The translations under genes were made by a program, and so were the position numbers. Of a stretch of DNA of 64,000 nucleotides, positions 15,960-27,813 are shown piece after piece; position 1 is the first letter of the stretch; each line of letters starts with the position of its first letter. Below the pieces are notes generated by a model that saw only the letters and a program-made list of their open reading frames with translations, had not been told where the DNA came from and did no database searches. Source of the DNA: TMP-24 sp046348855 (GTDB lineage Bacteria; Pseudomonadota; Alphaproteobacteria; Rhodobacterales; Rhodobacteraceae); NCBI GenBank assembly GCA_046348855.1, contig JAXMDK010000008.1, forward strand, positions 1 through 64,000, given 5' to 3'.

Positions 15960-17669
15960 ATGACTGTCATCGGATGGCTTCAGATCGCGCTGGTGCTGGC
16001 GCTTGTCCTTCTGGCGGCGCTGCCGCTCGGGCGCTACATGGCGCGGCTCTACACGGGGCAGCAGGTGGCGCTCGCGCGGGTTCTCGGCCCGGTCGAAACC
16101 GCGATCTACCGGCTGTCGGGCATCGACCCGGCGCGCGAAACCGGCTGGCTCGGCTATGTCCGCGCCATGCTGGCCTTCAGCGCCGTGGGGTGGCTGGCGC
16201 TGTATCTGTGCCTGCGCCTTCAGGGCTGGCTGCCGCTGAACCCGCAGGGCTTTGCCGGCCTGCCCCCCGATCTCGCCTTCAACACCGCCGTCAGTTTCGT
16301 GACCAACACCAACTGGCAGGCCTACAGCGGCGAGGCCGCGATCAGCAACCTTTCTCAGATGGCCGGGCTGGCAGTGCAGAACTTCCTGTCGGCGGCGACG
16401 GGCATCGCGCTGGCGGTGGCGGCCACCCGCGCCTTCGCCCGTTCGGGCAGCGCGACGGTGGGCAACTTCTGGGTCGACATGACCCGGACGGTCCTTTATG
16501 TGCTTTTGCCGCTGTCGGTCGTCGTCGCCTGCCTGTTCCTGGCCTCCGGCGTGCCGCAGACACTGGCCGGGTCGGTCGATGCCACGACGCTGGAGGGCGC
16601 GGCGCAGAAGATCGCGCTCGGCCCGGTCGCCAGCCAGGAGGCGATCAAGCAGCTCGGCACCAACGGCGGCGGCTTCTTCAACGCCAACTCCGCCCACCCG
16701 TTTGAAAACCCCGGCGCCTTCGCCAACATCCTGTCGATCTGGTCGATGCTGCTGATCTCGGCGGCGCTCCCGCTGACCTTCGGCCACATGGTCGGCCGCC
16801 CGGGTCAGGGGCGCGCCCTGCTGACGGCGATGGCCGTGCTGATGATTGCCGGCGTCGCCGTGGTCTACCAGGCCGAAAGCGGCGGCACCCAGATGATGGC
16901 CGCCCTCGGAATCGACCCCGCGCTCGGCAACATGGAGGGCAAGGAACTGCGCTTCGGCCAGGCGCTCAGCGCACTTTACGTGGTGGCGACGACCGGCCTT
17001 TCCTGCGGCGCGGTCAATGCCATGCACGATTCGCTGACCCCGCTTGGCGGCCTCGTCCCGATGTTCCTGATCCAGCTGGGCGAGATCCTGCCCGGCGGCG
17101 TCGGCTCGGGCCTTTACGGCATGGTGGTCTTTGCGCTTCTATCGGTGTTCGTCGCCGGCCTGATGGTCGGGCGCACCCCGGAATTCCTCGGCAAGAAGAT
17201 CGAGGCGGCCGAGGTGCGGCTGGCGATCCTTGCCGTCCTGATCCTGCCCTTGGCGATCCTCGGCTTCACCGCCTTTGCCGCCCTGTCGCCGGTGGCGCTG
17301 AAAAGCCTGGCCAACGGCGGGCCGCACGGGCTTTCGGAACTGCTCTATGCCTATTCTTCCGCCGCCGGCAACAACGGCTCGGCCTTCGCCGGGCTTGGCG
17401 CCAATACCCCCTGGTTCAACGTGACCCTGGCCATCGCCATGATGCTCGGCCGCTTCACCTATGCCATCCCGGTACTGGCCCTGGCCGGCTCGGTCGCCGC
17501 CAAGGTCCGCGCCGAGCCCTCGGCGGGGACGCTGCCGACCGACAGCCCGCTGTTCGTGGGCCTGCTGATCGGGGTGATCCTGATCCTCGGCGGGCTCCAG
17601 TTCTTTCCGGCTCTGGCGCTGGGGCCGGTGGTCGAACATTTCCTGATGCTGGCCGGCCAGACCTTCTGA
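15960..17669 (+). CDS. kdpA: K(+)-transporting ATPase subunit A
   Basis: Potassium-binding and translocating channel-like subunit of the high-affinity KdpFABC pump. The 569-residue length is normal. The four selectivity-filter-like loops are seen: NTNWQAYSGE, GTNGGGFFNANSAHPFENP, TTGLSCGAVNAM and SAAGNNGSAF. About ten membrane helices are evident. It lies in the operon (27-aa ORF)-kdpF-A-B-C-D-E. Expression is expected under potassium limitation through KdpDE encoded just downstream. Confidence 0.98.
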   Translation: MTVIGWLQIALVLALVLLAALPLGRYMARLYTGQQVALARVLGPVETAIYRLSGIDPARETGWLGYVRAMLAFSAVGWLALYLCLRLQGWLPLNPQGFAGLPPDLAFNTAVSFVTNTNWQAYSGEAAISNLSQMAGLAVQNFLSAATGIALAVAATRAFARSGSATVGNFWVDMTRTVLYVLLPLSVVVACLFLASGVPQTLAGSVDATTLEGAAQKIALGPVASQEAIKQLGTNGGGFFNANSAHPFENPGAFANILSIWSMLLISAALPLTFGHMVGRPGQGRALLTAMAVLMIAGVAVVYQAESGGTQMMAALGIDPALGNMEGKELRFGQALSALYVVATTGLSCGAVNAMHDSLTPLGGLVPMFLIQLGEILPGGVGSGLYGMVVFALLSVFVAGLMVGRTPEFLGKKIEAAEVRLAILAVLILPLAILGFTAFAALSPVALKSLANGGPHGLSELLYAYSSAAGNNGSAFAGLGANTPWFNVTLAIAMMLGRFTYAIPVLALAGSVAAKVRAEPSAGTLPTDSPLFVGLLIGVILILGGLQFFPALALGPVVEHFLMLAGQTF

Positions 17670-17679
17670 GGAGGCATCC

Positions 17680-19737
<2,058 letters not shown>

Positions 19738-19749
19738 AGGAGCCGCACC

Positions 19750-20310
19750 ATGCTGACCCAGCTTCGCCCCGCACTTGCCACCGTGCTGGCCTTCACCCTG
19801 ATCCTCGGACTTGCCTATCCGCTGGCCCTGACCGGCATCGCCCGCCTGGCTTTTCCGGCCGCCGCGGAAGGCAGCCTGGTGCGGGTTGACGGCCATGTCG
19901 TCGGCTCGCGGCTGATCGGCCAGATGTTCACCGCGCCCCGCTACTTCCACCCCCGCCCCTCGGCCACCGCCACTCCCTACGACGCGGCGGGCTCGGGTGG
20001 CTCGAACCTCGGGCCGACTTCGGCAGCGCTAAAGGCGCGGCTGGCCGGGGCGATGGCCGCCGAGGGCGCGGGCGGCCCGGTGCCGGCCGACGCGGTCATG
20101 GCCTCGGCCTCGGGGCTCGACCCCGACATTTCGCCACAGAATGCCCTGCGGCAGGTCGCGCGGGTGGCTGCGACGCGTGCGATGAACCCTGACACGGTCG
20201 CGGCGCTGGTCGCCCGCATGACCGTCCCGCCCACCTTCGGCTTCATCGGCGAACCCCATGTCAACGTGCTCGCGCTCAATCTCGCGCTCGACAAGCCTGG
20301 GCTCCAGTGA
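19750..20310 (+). CDS. kdpC: K(+)-transporting ATPase subunit C
   Basis: Periplasm-facing single-span subunit of KdpFABC. The 186-residue protein has one N-terminal membrane helix (about residues 8-35) and a soluble domain with family landmarks: GSRLIGQMFTAPRYFHPRPSA, GSGGSNLGPTS, SASGLDPDISPQNALRQV and FGFIGEPHVNVLALNLALD. AAGGAG precedes the ATG and the gap after kdpB is 12 bases. Confidence 0.97.
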   Translation: MLTQLRPALATVLAFTLILGLAYPLALTGIARLAFPAAAEGSLVRVDGHVVGSRLIGQMFTAPRYFHPRPSATATPYDAAGSGGSNLGPTSAALKARLAGAMAAEGAGGPVPADAVMASASGLDPDISPQNALRQVARVAATRAMNPDTVAALVARMTVPPTFGFIGEPHVNVLALNLALDKPGLQ

Positions 20311-20322
20311 CCTAATCGCCCC

Positions 20323-23019
20323 ATGCCCGATCCGCGACAGCCGCAGGACCAGCGACCCGATCCCGAGGCACTTCTGGCCCTCGACCGGGGTCCCCGGGGC
20401 CGGCTGAAGGTCTTCCTGGGCGCCGCGCCGGGGGTCGGCAAGTCCTATGCGATGCTGCAAGGCGCGCGCCGGCTGAAGGAGGCCGGCGCCGACGTTGTCG
20501 TCGGCCTGGTCGAAACCCACGGCCGGGGCGATACCGCCGCGCTGACCGAAGGGCTGGAACTGCTGCCGCGCCGCCAGATGCAGGACGGCGCCCGTACCGT
20601 CGATGAGTTCGACATCGACGCGGCGCTGGCCCGCCGCCCGCGCCTGCTGATCGTCGACGAACTGGCCCACACCAACGCCAGCGACAGCCGCCATCCGAAA
20701 CGCTGGCAGGATGTCGAGGAGCTGCTCGACGCCGGGATCGACGTCTGGACGGCGCTGAACATCCAGCATCTGGAAAGCCTGGCCGACATCGTGTCGCGCA
20801 TCACCGGCGTCGCGGTGCGCGAACGGGTGCCCGACAGCATCCTGCGCGACGCCGACGAGGTGGTGGTGGTCGACATCACCCCCGACGAACTGATCGAACG
20901 GCTGAAGGCCGGCAAGGTCTACCTGCCCGAAACCGCCCGGCGGGCGCGGGACAACTTCTTTTCGGTGACGAACCTGACGGCGCTGCGCGAACTTGCGCTG
21001 CGGCGGACCGCCGACCGGGTGGACGATGAAATCGCCGACTACCGCCGCACCAAGGCGATCGACGCCCCCTGGCCCACCAGCGACCGGCTGCTGGTCTGCA
21101 TCGGTCCGGGCGCCGAACTGATGCTGCGCACCGCCAGCCGGCTGGCCACCGCGCTGAACGCGACCTGGATCGCCGTTCACGCCGACAACATCGCCGACGA
21201 CCGATCCGACCCGGAACGCGAACGGCGTCTGTCGGAGGTGCTGCGGCTGGCCCAGTCGCTGGGCGCCGAAACCGCGCGCATCCAAAGCAGCGATTTCCCC
21301 GCCGATCTTCTGGCGCTGGCGCGGCGCGAAAACGTCACCCAGATTTTGGTCGGCAAGTCGCCCCTGCCGCGCTGGCGCCGGCCCTTCCGCCGGACGCTGG
21401 CCGACCATCTGGTGCGCCGCGCCGTCGATGTCGGCGTCCTGGTCATCACCCAGTCCGACGCGCCGCGCCCGGTCAGGGCCGCCGACTGGCTGGGCGAACG
21501 GGCGGGCTTCGGCGCCGACGCAGCCATCGCGGCGGCGACCGTCGCGGCGGCGACGGCCATCGGCCACGGGCTCGAGGCGCTGGTCCGGCTGCCCAACCTG
21601 TCGATGATCTTCCTGGCGGCTGTCCTCGCCTCGGCGATGCTGCGCGGCACCCGCGCCGCCATTCTGGCGGCGTTCCTGTCGTTCCTGGCCTACAATTTCT
21701 TCTTCATCGACCCGCGCATGACCTTTTCGGTGGCGCGTCCTTACGAACTTTTCGCGCTGGTCGTCTTTCTGGCGGTGGCGGGCTTTGCCGGATCGCTGGC
21801 CGGACGGGCGCGCAGCCAGGCCGCCAGCGCGCTGAAGCATGCCGCCGCGGCCGAGGCGCTGTCCGACTTCGCCCGCAAGCTGTCGGCCACCACCTCGCTC
21901 GACGACATCCTGCAGGTCTCGGTCGGCCATTTCCACAAGCTCCTGAACGCCGACGCCGTGATCCTGCTGCCCGAGGATGGCGATCTGGTCCTGCGCGCCG
22001 CCTGGCCGCCGGCGGACCTGACCGACCCGGCCGAACACAGCGCCGCGCTCTGGGCCTTGGAAAAGGCCGAACCCGCCGGCTGGCGGACCCAGACCCTGCC
22101 TAACGTGCGTTTCCGCTTCCAGCCGCTGGCGACACCGGAACGGGTGGTCGCGGTCCTTGGGCTGGCGGCGCCCGGCACCGACGGATCGCCGGGCGTCGGG
22201 CGGGAACGCGACCTGATGGCGCTGGCCGACCAGACCGCCATCGCCATCGACCGCGTGCGGCTGGCGGGCGAGGCAGTCAGGGCGGCGGCGCTGGACGAAA
22301 ACGAACGGCTGCGCGACGCGCTTCTGGCCTCGCTCTCGCACGACCTGCGCACGCCACTCGCGACGATCACCGGCGCGGTCACCACGCTCCGCCAGATGGA
22401 CGCCAGCCTGACCGCCGAGGGCCGCGAGGCGCTGCTGACCGGCATCGAACAGGAAACCGCCCGCCTGACCCGGTTCGTGACCAACCTTCTCGACATGTCG
22501 CGGCTTGAATCCGGGGCGCTGGCCATCCGCCACGACTGGGTGGACGTGGCCGATGTCGTCCGCCACGCCGCCGAAAAGACCCGCCAGTCCTTTCCCGGCC
22601 TGACCCTGCGGCTCAGCCTTGCCGCCGACCTGCCGCTGATCCGCGGCGATGCCCGGCTGCTGGAACAGGTCTTGCTGAACCTTCTGGAAAATGCGCAGAA
22701 ATACGGCCAGGACTCGCCGGTCAGCGTCCATGTCCGGCGCGAAGAGGGCGAATTGCTGATAAGCGTCACCGACGAAGGCCCCGGCATCAAGCCCCGCGAC
22801 ATCGAACGGGTGTTTGAAAAATTCTTCCGCGTCGGCGGCAACGATGGGCGCAAGCCCGGCACCGGCCTCGGCCTGTCGATCTGCCGGGGGCTGGTCACTG
22901 CGATGGGCGGCCAGATCACCGCCGAAAGCCCCGCCGTCCGCCGCCGCGGCACCCGGTTCGTGATCCGCCTGCCGGCCACCGACCGCCCCGCTGCGCCCAA
23001 GCCGGACGCCGCGTCATGA
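20323..23019 (+). CDS. kdpD: Osmosensitive K(+) channel sensor histidine kinase KdpD
   Basis: Membrane sensor kinase controlling kdp expression. The 898-residue protein has all parts in order: an N-terminal KdpD domain with Walker A (FLGAAPGVGKSYAM) and IVDELAHTNASDSRHPKRWQD; a USP-like domain; a four-helix membrane block near residues 400-490; a GAF-like stretch; a dimerisation domain with phospho-acceptor His about residue 673 in SLSHDLRTPLATI; and an ATPase domain (NLLENAQKYG, DEGPGIKP, GTGLGLSICRGL). No clear ribosome-binding site is visible. It overlaps kdpE by four bases (ATGA). Confidence 0.97.
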   Translation: MPDPRQPQDQRPDPEALLALDRGPRGRLKVFLGAAPGVGKSYAMLQGARRLKEAGADVVVGLVETHGRGDTAALTEGLELLPRRQMQDGARTVDEFDIDAALARRPRLLIVDELAHTNASDSRHPKRWQDVEELLDAGIDVWTALNIQHLESLADIVSRITGVAVRERVPDSILRDADEVVVVDITPDELIERLKAGKVYLPETARRARDNFFSVTNLTALRELALRRTADRVDDEIADYRRTKAIDAPWPTSDRLLVCIGPGAELMLRTASRLATALNATWIAVHADNIADDRSDPERERRLSEVLRLAQSLGAETARIQSSDFPADLLALARRENVTQILVGKSPLPRWRRPFRRTLADHLVRRAVDVGVLVITQSDAPRPVRAADWLGERAGFGADAAIAAATVAAATAIGHGLEALVRLPNLSMIFLAAVLASAMLRGTRAAILAAFLSFLAYNFFFIDPRMTFSVARPYELFALVVFLAVAGFAGSLAGRARSQAASALKHAAAAEALSDFARKLSATTSLDDILQVSVGHFHKLLNADAVILLPEDGDLVLRAAWPPADLTDPAEHSAALWALEKAEPAGWRTQTLPNVRFRFQPLATPERVVAVLGLAAPGTDGSPGVGRERDLMALADQTAIAIDRVRLAGEAVRAAALDENERLRDALLASLSHDLRTPLATITGAVTTLRQMDASLTAEGREALLTGIEQETARLTRFVTNLLDMSRLESGALAIRHDWVDVADVVRHAAEKTRQSFPGLTLRLSLAADLPLIRGDARLLEQVLLNLLENAQKYGQDSPVSVHVRREEGELLISVTDEGPGIKPRDIERVFEKFFRVGGNDGRKPGTGLGLSICRGLVTAMGGQITAESPAVRRRGTRFVIRLPATDRPAAPKPDAAS

Positions 23020-23705
23020 CTGTCGCCCGCCGCATCCTCGTCGTCGACGACGAAGCCCAGATCCAGCGATTCCTCAAGGTCGCGCTCGAGGCGGTCGGCT
23101 ACCAGGTCCTGCCGGCCGAAACTGCGGCGCAGGCGGTGCGGCTGGCGGCCAGCGCCGCGCCCGAGGCGGTCATCCTCGATCTCGGCCTGCCCGACCGCGA
23201 CGGCAAGGCCGCACTGGCTGACATCCGCGCCTTTTCGCCGGTGCCGGTCATCGTCCTGTCAGCCCGCGACCAGGAGGCCGAAAAGATCGCGGCGCTCGAT
23301 CTCGGGGCCGACGACTATGTCGAAAAGCCCTTCGGCATCGGCGAACTTCTCGCCCGCCTGCGCGCCGCCCTGCGCCATGCCGACAACCGCAGCCGGGAAA
23401 TCGCCGAAATCGTGTCCGGCGACCTGCGCATCGACTTTGCCGCGCGGCAGGTGACCGTCGCCGGCGCCGAGGTGCAGCTGACGCCCAAGGAATACGACCT
23501 CCTGAGCATCCTGGCCCGCCACGCCGGCAAGGTCCTGACCCATCGCCAGATCCTCGCCGCCGTCTGGGGGCCGGCCCATCAGGACGATACCCAGTATCTC
23601 AGGGTCTTCATCGGCCAACTGCGCGCCAAGATCGACGCCGACCCCGCCCGCCCCAGCCTGATCCGCACCGAAACCGGCATCGGCTACCGCTTTCAGGCCG
23701 ACTGA
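23016..23705 (+). CDS. kdpE: KDP operon response regulator KdpE
   Basis: OmpR/PhoB-family activator phosphorylated by KdpD. In the 229-residue protein, acidic residues in VVDDE (11-13), the phospho-acceptor Asp55 in VILDLGLP and a conserved Lys in DYVEKPFG form the receiver site. The C-terminal winged helix shows LTPKEYDLLSILARHAGKVLTHRQIL and RTETGIGYRF. It is the last gene of the operon. The tandem CCTTATGCC repeat upstream of the operon is a candidate binding site. Confidence 0.97.
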   Translation: MTVARRILVVDDEAQIQRFLKVALEAVGYQVLPAETAAQAVRLAASAAPEAVILDLGLPDRDGKAALADIRAFSPVPVIVLSARDQEAEKIAALDLGADDYVEKPFGIGELLARLRAALRHADNRSREIAEIVSGDLRIDFAARQVTVAGAEVQLTPKEYDLLSILARHAGKVLTHRQILAAVWGPAHQDDTQYLRVFIGQLRAKIDADPARPSLIRTETGIGYRFQAD

Positions 23706-23824
23706 CGGGGGGGGCTTACCGCCCGGTCGATCCGGCTTGACGGCCACCACGTTTGCGCCGATATCGAGGCCCGCTGCCGCCCGCCGGGCCGTGTCCCCGC
23801 CGCGCCGCCTTTGGGAATCTTGCC

Positions 23825-24475
23825 ATGCGCCCCTACGATGCCGCGATCTTCGACCTCGACGGGCTTCTGATCGACACCGAACGCCTGGCCATCGCCGCCG
23901 GGTACGAGGCGCTTGACCAGATGGGCCAGCCGCACGTCGCGGGCCTGTTCGAAAGCCTGGTCGGCAAGGATGATGCGACCGGCGCCCGGCTCGTCGCCGC
24001 CCGCTACGGCGACGCCTTCCCCTTCGCCGACTTTTCGCAGCGCTGGAGCCTTCTGTTCCAGGCCCGGCTCGACAGCGGCATTCCCCTGCGCCCCGGCGCC
24101 GACACGCTCCTCGGCCAGTTGGCCCGCCAGGGCCTGCCCTGCGCCGTCGCCACCTCCAGCCGCCGCGCCAGCGCGCTGCGCAAGCTCGACCTGACCGGGC
24201 TCGCCCCGCATTTCGCCACGGTCGTCACCTTCGACTGCATCGCCAGCCCCAAGCCCGCGCCCGACCCCTATCTGGAAGCCGCCCGCCGGCTGGGCATCGC
24301 CCCCGGCCGCTGCATCGCCTTCGAGGACAGCGACCCCGGAGCCGCAGCCGCCCACGCCGCCGGCATGACCGTGGTGCAGGTGCCGGACATGGCCGAAACC
24401 ACCGGCCCCCATGCCCATCACCTGGCCGCCAGCCTGATCGAGGGCGCGCGCATGGCCGGGCTGATCGGCGGGTAG
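23825..24475 (+). CDS. HAD-superfamily phosphatase (beta-phosphoglucomutase-like)
   Basis: A 216-residue haloacid-dehalogenase hydrolase. Motif I is FDLDGLLIDTERL (nucleophile and general-acid Asp), motif II is VATSSRRASALRK, and motifs III/IV are ASPKPAPDPYLEAARRLG and CIAFEDSDPGAAAAHAAGM. The helical cap between motifs I and II places it with the beta-phosphoglucomutase/phosphoglycolate-phosphatase subgroup; substrate unknown. The ATG at 23825 follows TTTGGGAATC. It stands about 120 bases after kdpE and is convergent with the M24-fold gene, 22 bases apart. Confidence 0.88.
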   Translation: MRPYDAAIFDLDGLLIDTERLAIAAGYEALDQMGQPHVAGLFESLVGKDDATGARLVAARYGDAFPFADFSQRWSLLFQARLDSGIPLRPGADTLLGQLARQGLPCAVATSSRRASALRKLDLTGLAPHFATVVTFDCIASPKPAPDPYLEAARRLGIAPGRCIAFEDSDPGAAAAHAAGMTVVQVPDMAETTGPHAHHLAASLIEGARMAGLIGG

Positions 24476-24497
24476 GGCGGCGACCTGCGACCGTCCC

Positions 24498-25874
24498 CTA
24501 TAGCGCCAGCACCCGCCGCGGCGCCAGGAGCCAGGGGGCGATGATCCCGCAGGTGTCGGCCAAGGGCAAAAGCGTATCCGGCACCTCCATGCCGATCACC
24601 CCGCGCATGAAGGCCCGCCGCCGCCGCACCCGGTCCGCCACTGCTGGAAACCGCGCCGCCAGCTCCGCCGCCAACGCTGCGTCGGCAATCGCATAGCCAT
24701 CCTCCATCCGGGTCGAGCCATAGGTCGGATGGCCGGGGATCACGTCCATCTGCATGGCCATGCCCGACCGCAACTCGACCGCCGAGCCTTCGGAAATCGG
24801 CGAAGACATCCATTCCTCCAGCCCGATCAGGTGGCCGGGGTTCAGCGCCACCCCGAAGCGCGCGAAGGGCAGCGCCGCCTGCATCGCCGACCAGACCGCG
24901 CCGCCAGTCACACCCGGCCGCATCAGCGCCGTCCAGTCCGACATCGCCCGCAGGTAGGGCAGCGCGAAAGCCTCCAGATAGTCCCGCGCCGGTTCGGGCA
25001 GGTCGTCCGGCCCTTCGGCCAGCCACCCGGCTCGGCAGATGTTCGCCCCCCAGTGGCAGATGTTGAACGACAGGGGCTGGCCGCGGCGCAACCTCTCGCC
25101 GGTCGGTCCCGACAGACCCTGAAAGGCCCGCGCCCCGGTGGCGAAGGTCGCGTGACACCCAAGTGGCAGCCCGCCGACCCTAGCCGCCTCGAAAGCCTCG
25201 AAATCGCTCATCCCTTCGCGCAGCGCGAAGGCCATCCGCTTCAGCGCGCCCGCCGCCATGTGGTTGGCGAACTCCAGCCGCGCGATCTCGTCGGCGGTCG
25301 CGGTGGTCCGCAGCCCGGTCGCCGGATGCTGGAAAAGCGCGGTCGCATTGACCACCCGCCCGGCGATCCGCCGCAGCGGATCGGCGACAAAGGCCGGAAC
25401 ATCCAACGCGGTGTCCGGCTGGTCCACCTCGTCGGCGCCGAACCATTTCCAGCCGGCGACCCCCACGGTGACGCCGGACGGCACCGCGCCCGCCAGCCAG
25501 TCGGCCAGCCGCCGGCCGCCGCGCGGCTGGCTGGGCAGCGACAGGCTGGAACAATGGCCGACCGCGATGGCCCCCGCCTGCACCAGCGGCGAAATCTGCG
25601 CATAGGGCAGGCATTCGTTTCCGGCCAGCAGCAGCGCCTCGCCCGGCCCGACGATCAACAGCGCCTCCTCGAAGCGCGGATCGAAGCCAGTGACCCAGTG
25701 CAGGTTGGCGGCATGTTCGCGGTCGCCATAGATGACCAGCCGGTCAAGCCCGGTCGCGTCCATCGCCGTCCTGACCGCACCCAGCCGCAGGTCCAGCTCG
25801 GCCAGCGACAGGGGCGCCGGCACCTCGGGCGCGCCAAGGTCGGGCCAGTCGATTTCGATCACCCGCCCCGCCAT
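24498..25874 (-). CDS. M24-family (Xaa-Pro peptidase/creatinase-fold) protein with degenerate metal site
   Basis: A 458-residue protein. The N-terminal creatinase-type domain contains LVIYGDREHAANLHWVTGFDPRFEE, and the C-terminal domain is pita-bread fold. The conserved NPGHLIGLEEW and DGYAI are present. The metal-ligating aspartates of true aminopeptidases are absent: the expected Asp-containing strand reads LSFNICHWGANICRAG, and a Glu position reads MQMDVIPG. It may act without metal, like creatinase, on a small C-N substrate, or be non-catalytic. The ATG at 25874 follows a purine-rich GGGGAGGGGG. It is divergent from dnaX. Confidence 0.78.
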   Translation of the reverse strand: MAGRVIEIDWPDLGAPEVPAPLSLAELDLRLGAVRTAMDATGLDRLVIYGDREHAANLHWVTGFDPRFEEALLIVGPGEALLLAGNECLPYAQISPLVQAGAIAVGHCSSLSLPSQPRGGRRLADWLAGAVPSGVTVGVAGWKWFGADEVDQPDTALDVPAFVADPLRRIAGRVVNATALFQHPATGLRTTATADEIARLEFANHMAAGALKRMAFALREGMSDFEAFEAARVGGLPLGCHATFATGARAFQGLSGPTGERLRRGQPLSFNICHWGANICRAGWLAEGPDDLPEPARDYLEAFALPYLRAMSDWTALMRPGVTGGAVWSAMQAALPFARFGVALNPGHLIGLEEWMSSPISEGSAVELRSGMAMQMDVIPGHPTYGSTRMEDGYAIADAALAAELAARFPAVADRVRRRRAFMRGVIGMEVPDTLLPLADTCGIIAPWLLAPRRVLAL

Positions 25875-26061
25875 GCTCGCCCCCTCCCCTGCCTGCCGGC
25901 CAAGGCTAGCCCGCGCCACCGGCGCCCGTCGAGCCCCCGGCGGAAAACTGCCCGGCAAATCCGGCCTTCCCCGGAGGGCATCGTCGCCACGAAGGGCTGG
26001 CCGGTTTACGCCGCCCGCCCAAGCCTCTACAGTGCCCCGCACCACCCGCCCCGAGGCCCCC

Positions 26062-27801
26062 ATGTCCGACCAGCCCGAGACCCGCTACCAGGTTCTCGCC
26101 CGCAAATATCGCCCCGAAACCTTCGCCGATCTGGTCGGCCAGGAGGCGATGGTGCGTACGCTGAAAAACGCCTTCGCCGCCAGCCGCATCGCCCAAGCCT
26201 TCATCATGACCGGCATCCGCGGCACCGGCAAGACGACCACGGCGCGGATCATCGCCAAGGGGCTGAACTGCGTCGGTCCCGACGGCCAGGGCGGCCCGAC
26301 GACCGACCCCTGCGGGGTCTGCGAACATTGCGTGGCGATCATGGAAGGCCGCCATGTCGACGTGCTGGAAATGGACGCGGCCAGCCGCACCGGCGTGGGC
26401 GACATCCGCGAAATCATTGATTCCGTTCACTATCGGGCGGCATCGGCGCGCTACAAGGTCTATATCATCGACGAAGTGCACATGCTGTCGACGAACGCCT
26501 TCAACGCGCTTCTCAAGACGCTCGAGGAACCGCCGGCGCATGTGAAGTTCATCTTCGCCACCACGGAAATCCGCAAGGTGCCGGTCACCGTCCTGTCGCG
26601 CTGCCAGCGGTTCGACCTGCGGCGGATCGAGCCCGAGGTGATGATCGCCCTCCTGCACCGGATCGCCACCGCCGAAGGCGCGGCGATCAGCGACGAGGCG
26701 CTGGCGCTCATCACCCGGGCGGCGGAAGGGTCGGCGCGGGACGCGACCTCGCTGCTCGATCAGGCCATTTCGCACGGCGCCGGCGAAACCACCGCCGACC
26801 AGGTGCGGGCCATGCTGGGCCTTGCCGACCGGGGCCGCACGCTCGACCTGTTCGACCTGATCCTGAAGGGCCGCGCCGCCGAGGCGCTGGCGGAACTGTC
26901 GGCCCAATATGCCGCCGGCGCCGACCCGATGGCGGTCTTGCGCGACCTGGCCGAGGTAACCCACTGGATTTCCGTCATAAAGATCACACCCGAAGCGGCG
27001 GACGACCCGACGGTGCCGCCCGACGAACGGGCGCGCGGGCTGGCGATGGCGGCCGCCCTGCCGATGCGGGCGCTGACCCGGATGTGGCAGATGCTGCTGA
27101 AGGCGATCGAGGAAGTTTCCGCCGCGCCGAACGCGATGATGGCCGCCGAAATGGCCGTGATCCGCCTGACCCATGTCGCCGACCTGCCCGATCCCGAACA
27201 GCTGCTGCGCCGCCTGTCCGAAGCGCCGCCGCCGACCGTCGGCCGGGGACCGGCGCCGGCCGCTGCGGCGCCAGCCTCCGTCCCGCAGGCGTCGGGCGTG
27301 CGTATGGCATCCGTCCCGACAGGCGGCGGCCCGCAGGCCGCCTTGGCGATGGCCCCCGACCTGGCCCTGTCCCGCTATGCCACCTTCCCGGCGGTGGTCG
27401 AACTGATCCGCGCCAACCGCGACGTGAAGCTTATGATCGAGGTCGAGACCCATCTGCGGCTGGTGCATTACGCCCCCGGCCGCATCGAGTTCGAGCCCGC
27501 CGCCGGCGCGCCGCGCGACCTGGCGGCGACGCTGGCCGCGCGGCTGCAGGCCTGGACCGGCGCCCGCTGGGGCGTTTCGGTGGTGTCCGAGGGCGGCCAG
27601 CCCACCATCGCCGAGGCCCGCGACGCCGCCCGCCTGTCGGCCGAGGCCGAGGCCGCACTGAACCCGGTCGTCCAGGCGGTCTTCGCCGCCTTCCCCGGCG
27701 CGAAGATCACCGCCGTCCGCACCCGCGAGGACAGCCAGAGCGAAGCCGCCGTCACCGCCCTGCCCGAGGTCGAGGACGAATGGGACCCCTTTGAGGAATA
27801 G
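26062..27801 (+). CDS. dnaX: DNA polymerase III subunit gamma/tau
   Basis: Clamp-loader ATPase subunit. In the 579-residue protein, VLARKYRPETFADLVGQE opens the AAA+ domain, Walker A is GIRGTGKTTTAR, the zinc-binding cysteines lie in LNCVG and DPCGVCEHC, Walker B is VYIIDEVHMLS, and the sensor is FIFATTEIRKVPVTVLSRCQRF. A Pro/Ala-rich linker (residues about 395-430) leads to a tau-like C-terminal domain. I saw no A-rich slippery heptamer for programmed gamma production. Start ATG 26062 with GAGG five bases before. dnaX, ybaB and recR are a conserved trio. Confidence 0.96.
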   Translation: MSDQPETRYQVLARKYRPETFADLVGQEAMVRTLKNAFAASRIAQAFIMTGIRGTGKTTTARIIAKGLNCVGPDGQGGPTTDPCGVCEHCVAIMEGRHVDVLEMDAASRTGVGDIREIIDSVHYRAASARYKVYIIDEVHMLSTNAFNALLKTLEEPPAHVKFIFATTEIRKVPVTVLSRCQRFDLRRIEPEVMIALLHRIATAEGAAISDEALALITRAAEGSARDATSLLDQAISHGAGETTADQVRAMLGLADRGRTLDLFDLILKGRAAEALAELSAQYAAGADPMAVLRDLAEVTHWISVIKITPEAADDPTVPPDERARGLAMAAALPMRALTRMWQMLLKAIEEVSAAPNAMMAAEMAVIRLTHVADLPDPEQLLRRLSEAPPPTVGRGPAPAAAAPASVPQASGVRMASVPTGGGPQAALAMAPDLALSRYATFPAVVELIRANRDVKLMIEVETHLRLVHYAPGRIEFEPAAGAPRDLAATLAARLQAWTGARWGVSVVSEGGQPTIAEARDAARLSAEAEAALNPVVQAVFAAFPGAKITAVRTREDSQSEAAVTALPEVEDEWDPFEE

Positions 27802-27813
27802 GAGAACTTCACG

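Noticed and set aside
20029..22731. A 900-codon open frame antisense to kdpD (and a 755-codon one antisense to kdpB, 17683-19950)
   Set aside because: High third-position GC leaves antisense frames open. The products are His/Gln/Arg/Gly-rich without domains, while kdpB and kdpD are intact.
26062..27801. Programmed frameshift in dnaX producing gamma
   Set aside because: No A-rich slippery heptamer with a following stem was seen before the tau-specific region.
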